The notes below the pieces were generated by a model. The model did not search any database and had not been told where the DNA came from. It saw nothing but the letters and a program-made list of their open reading frames with translations. From contig NW_025335536.1 in the NCBI RefSeq assembly GCF_004798865.1, positions 120,413 through 184,412 of the forward strand: a DNA stretch of 64,000 nt. Reading direction: 5' to 3'. Of the stretch, positions 61,850-64,000 are shown in pieces. The DNA comes from Varanus komodoensis (taxonomy: Eukaryota; Chordata; Lepidosauria; Squamata; Varanidae). The number at the start of each line of letters is the position of its first letter. Within the stretch, counting starts at the first letter, position 1. The position numbers were made by a program, and so were the translations under genes.

Positions 61850-62045
61850 AAGGAGCTTATTTTCAATTTGTTATTGTTTTTTAAATCTTTGAACTGTTAC
61901 TAGAATGTATCTTGGCTTTTATTTTTTATTTTATACTGTAGCTTTAAACTTTTATATTTTATCATGTTGTGGTTCATGCTGTTAATTGTTGTGAACCACC
62001 TTGAAAGCTTTAGCTATTGGGACAGTATAGAAATACATAAATGTA
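61850..62045 (+). mobile_element. L2-type LINE 3' end
   Basis: A T-rich segment with 'gttgtggttcatgctgttaattgttgtgaaccaccttgaaagctttagctattgggacagtatagaaatacataaatg' type order (given here in abbreviated sense: gtgaaccacc-ttga, gggacagtatagaaata) matches the L2 3' UTR terminus 'gtgaaccgccctgag ... gggcggtatagaaat'. It ends in a short ATAAATG tail. Confidence 0.7.
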
Positions 62046-63144
62046 ACATCAGTGCCTTTGGATTCAACCCAATACTTTGAATTCATACAGTGCTTTAGAG
62101 TGTTCAAAGCGTCCCATAAGAAATGTAAATACTACTGACTGGGGTGCATGAAGAACAGATTGTCTCTGCAATGGGCATGGCCTTAATATAGAAGGGAACA
62201 GGGAGTACTTTACACAGAATATTGTAATGTGTATCTGTCACGTCCTTTAATCTAACACAATTCCACAATTTCTGAACCATTCTGGGTTGCAAGATATAGA
62301 TCATACCCTCAGTGCTGATGTGCCCTCTGGCCAAATGTCAGAGGAATGTCCTATGTAGATTTGCTATTCTTTCTACAGAGTACAGATAGTAATGGTGTTA
62401 AATCAGATTTGCTGCATCCTGAGAATCAAACCATGCATTGACAACAGTGTTTTGAAAAGCAAATAGCAGCCAGAGTAAGGAACTTTTAGGTGGGAAACCA
62501 ACATGGAAATTTAGGATGGGAAGCATATGACCTGGGTGCAGCTTCTTTTCTTAAATTGGCCAATTTAAGCACACTTTTTAGCAAGCAGGAAGAACATGAC
62601 ACACTCTTTGGGTCTGACGGAAAGAAAATGTGTTTAAGGCACTTTCACAACACTAGGAGCCAAGACAGATGCCTGAGATAATTTTTTTAGGTAAGCAGCT
62701 AATCAAAGGTGGCTATGATCCAGGCTCACAGCTGGCTAGTAGGAGTGTTCCCCAGTCTCCTGTCACTGTTTGCTTGAGCCAGGATAAGTAGCTCTTTTGA
62801 GTCACTTTCCTTCCCATGAGCAACACGTGAAAAGTGAGTTCCCTGTGCATCAAGGGAGGTGACCACTTACACATTGCCAAAACACAGGAATTGCAGCATC
62901 AAATAAAGTGAAAAGACGTATGAACGTTTGCATATTATTTGCATATGTTAATATATGTTGACATAATGCTGGCCATTTAGGTAGCAATGAAATGCATTTC
63001 ATAGTGGAGAAGACTGTTACCAGGTGACTTTGGGGTAACTTCAAGACACCTGGCAGCTTGCTTACCTCTGCTCTCCATGTTGCTGCTGCTGACATTTCCT
63101 GCTTGTTAAGTAATTTAATCCTGAGAAAAAGTACATAGACTGAT
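62046..63144. other. Intron stretch, no gene seen
   Basis: No recognised repeat termini or exons. Confidence 0.45.
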
Positions 63145-63265
63145 CAGTCCTTCCCAATCCGGTGAACTGGATTACATGTCCCAGCATGATCATTAGTCAT
63201 GCTGACTGGTTATGATGGGATCATGGTCCAACATACCCAGAAGAGTACAAGCTTAAGGAAGGCTG
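63145..63265. mobile_element. Palindromic hAT-type MITE, worn
   Basis: 'cagtccttcccaatccggtgaactgg', 'tacatgtcccagcatgatc', 'gatgggatcatggtccaacatac' and 'aagcttaaggaaggctg' follow the order left terminus, left arm, right arm, right terminus of the 31113 copy. Confidence 0.7.
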
Positions 63266-64000
63266 CAGTAGATTCATTAAAGGAATTTGACTTAAAGGCC
63301 TACCTCAAATCCAATGATTTCAATAGGTCCACTCTAAGTATGACCTATGTATGGATCCAATATAAAATCCTAGGCTGCAACCAAGGGTTTATCTAAGGTA
63401 TATGCTGGTTACATAAATTAGGAAAAGAATTGAAGATAGATCTTTCTAGTTCTCTATTCTGTGTTTTTATTGTTTTGTTCTGTATTTTATAACTATTTGT
63501 TTTGCATTTCCATTTCACCACCCAAAAACATGTGATTGAACCTTTTTTCTGCTTTAAAGCTTCCTTTGTTCAAAACTTTCTTTTATCCACAGGTGCTAAA
63601 AGTGAAGCTGCAGTAGCTGGAGATCAGTTGACTCCTTTGCATTGCCTTGGGACTGTTTCTGCATTTGGAGGAAAACTGCTAAGCTGCTCCAAACACAAGG
63701 GATTTACAGTGGGATATAAATAACTTCTTAAAAAATCCAAATGCTAGAAATAAGAAACATGTGAAATTTAGGTATACAGTGGCATGGATATGATTTAAAA
63801 ACAAAACACACCTGGACAAGGTCTACTGAGAAATGAAAGATAGGTGAGCTTTCAAGCCCTCAGTTCATTCCTTTGCCAAAGTACTTGGCATAGATTCTTG
63901 AGCCAATACATTTGGCAGCCATTCCTGCACTAATGCCCAATTGTCCCAAACTGGGATTTTGCCAGTTTTCTTAGGAAACTACTTTGATGCCCTTATAAAT
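63266..64000. other. End of window, no gene seen
   Basis: A palindromic-MITE-like phrase lies at about 63300-63380 ('ccaatgatttcaataggtcc ... atcctaggctgcaacc'). The rest is single-copy-looking. Confidence 0.4.

Noticed and set aside
1-64000. tRNA or rRNA genes, CRISPR arrays, endogenous retroviruses or LTRs
   Set aside because: tRNA-like A and B boxes occur only in SINE heads. No regularly spaced repeats, primer-binding sites, long direct terminal repeats or retroviral protein motifs were seen.

Overview
The window looks like one stretch of a vertebrate nuclear chromosome, most likely from a squamate reptile (lizard or snake). The evidence for that is AT-rich single-copy-looking DNA, one short exon with clean splice sites, and an old, diverse repeat set: CR1 and L2 LINE pieces, tRNA-derived MIR/CORE-like SINEs, hAT-type and mariner-type MITEs, and the short palindromic repeat that reads roughly 'agtaagtcccattgaattcaatggg'. 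This repeat mix is familiar to me from squamates, but the exact species and even the order are inferences.

The only protein-coding feature I can defend is one exon on the minus strand at 3011-3172. It carries the start codon and first 53 codons of BAZ2B, the ISWI-associated chromatin reader. A strong acceptor sits 2 nt before the ATG and a GTGAAT donor follows the 53rd codon. Positions 1-3010 are therefore the intron that follows the first coding exon. Everything above 3172 is upstream of the start codon: most likely a very long intron within the 5' UTR of BAZ2B, perhaps with unrecognised non-coding exons or the proximal intergenic region. No second BAZ2B exon, no exon of another gene, no tRNA or rRNA gene and no CpG-island promoter could be recognised.

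Layout: 1-3.0 kb is intron with a possible L1 scrap; 3.0-3.2 kb is the BAZ2B exon; 3.6-6.1 kb holds a mariner-type MITE, an L2 tail, a SINE and palindromic repeats. From 8.0 to 13.3 kb there are an L2 reverse-transcriptase relic, a SINE, a TG/AG microsatellite, a CR1 3' end and a second mariner-type MITE. From 16.4 to 24.7 kb there are a well-preserved hAT MITE with an exact 8-bp target duplication, SINEs, an (AAAGC)10 array, a CR1 tail and a 100-N assembly gap that falls inside a palindromic MITE. From 28.8 to 63.3 kb, SINEs, hAT MITEs, another mariner-type MITE and an L2 tail are spread through long repeat-poor stretches. The longest of these (about 32-36 kb, 41-44 kb, 45-46.8 kb and 47-53 kb) are where conserved regulatory DNA of the BAZ2B 5' region would be sought.

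No endogenous retrovirus, CRISPR, operon or new multi-gene system was seen. Most open reading frames in the window are chance ORFs or decayed transposon sequence. The observations I rate highest are the BAZ2B exon itself, the hAT and mariner-type MITEs with visible termini, a CTCF-like core carried by one hAT copy, an octamer motif inside an AT palindrome, and the coincidence of the assembly gap with a palindromic MITE.
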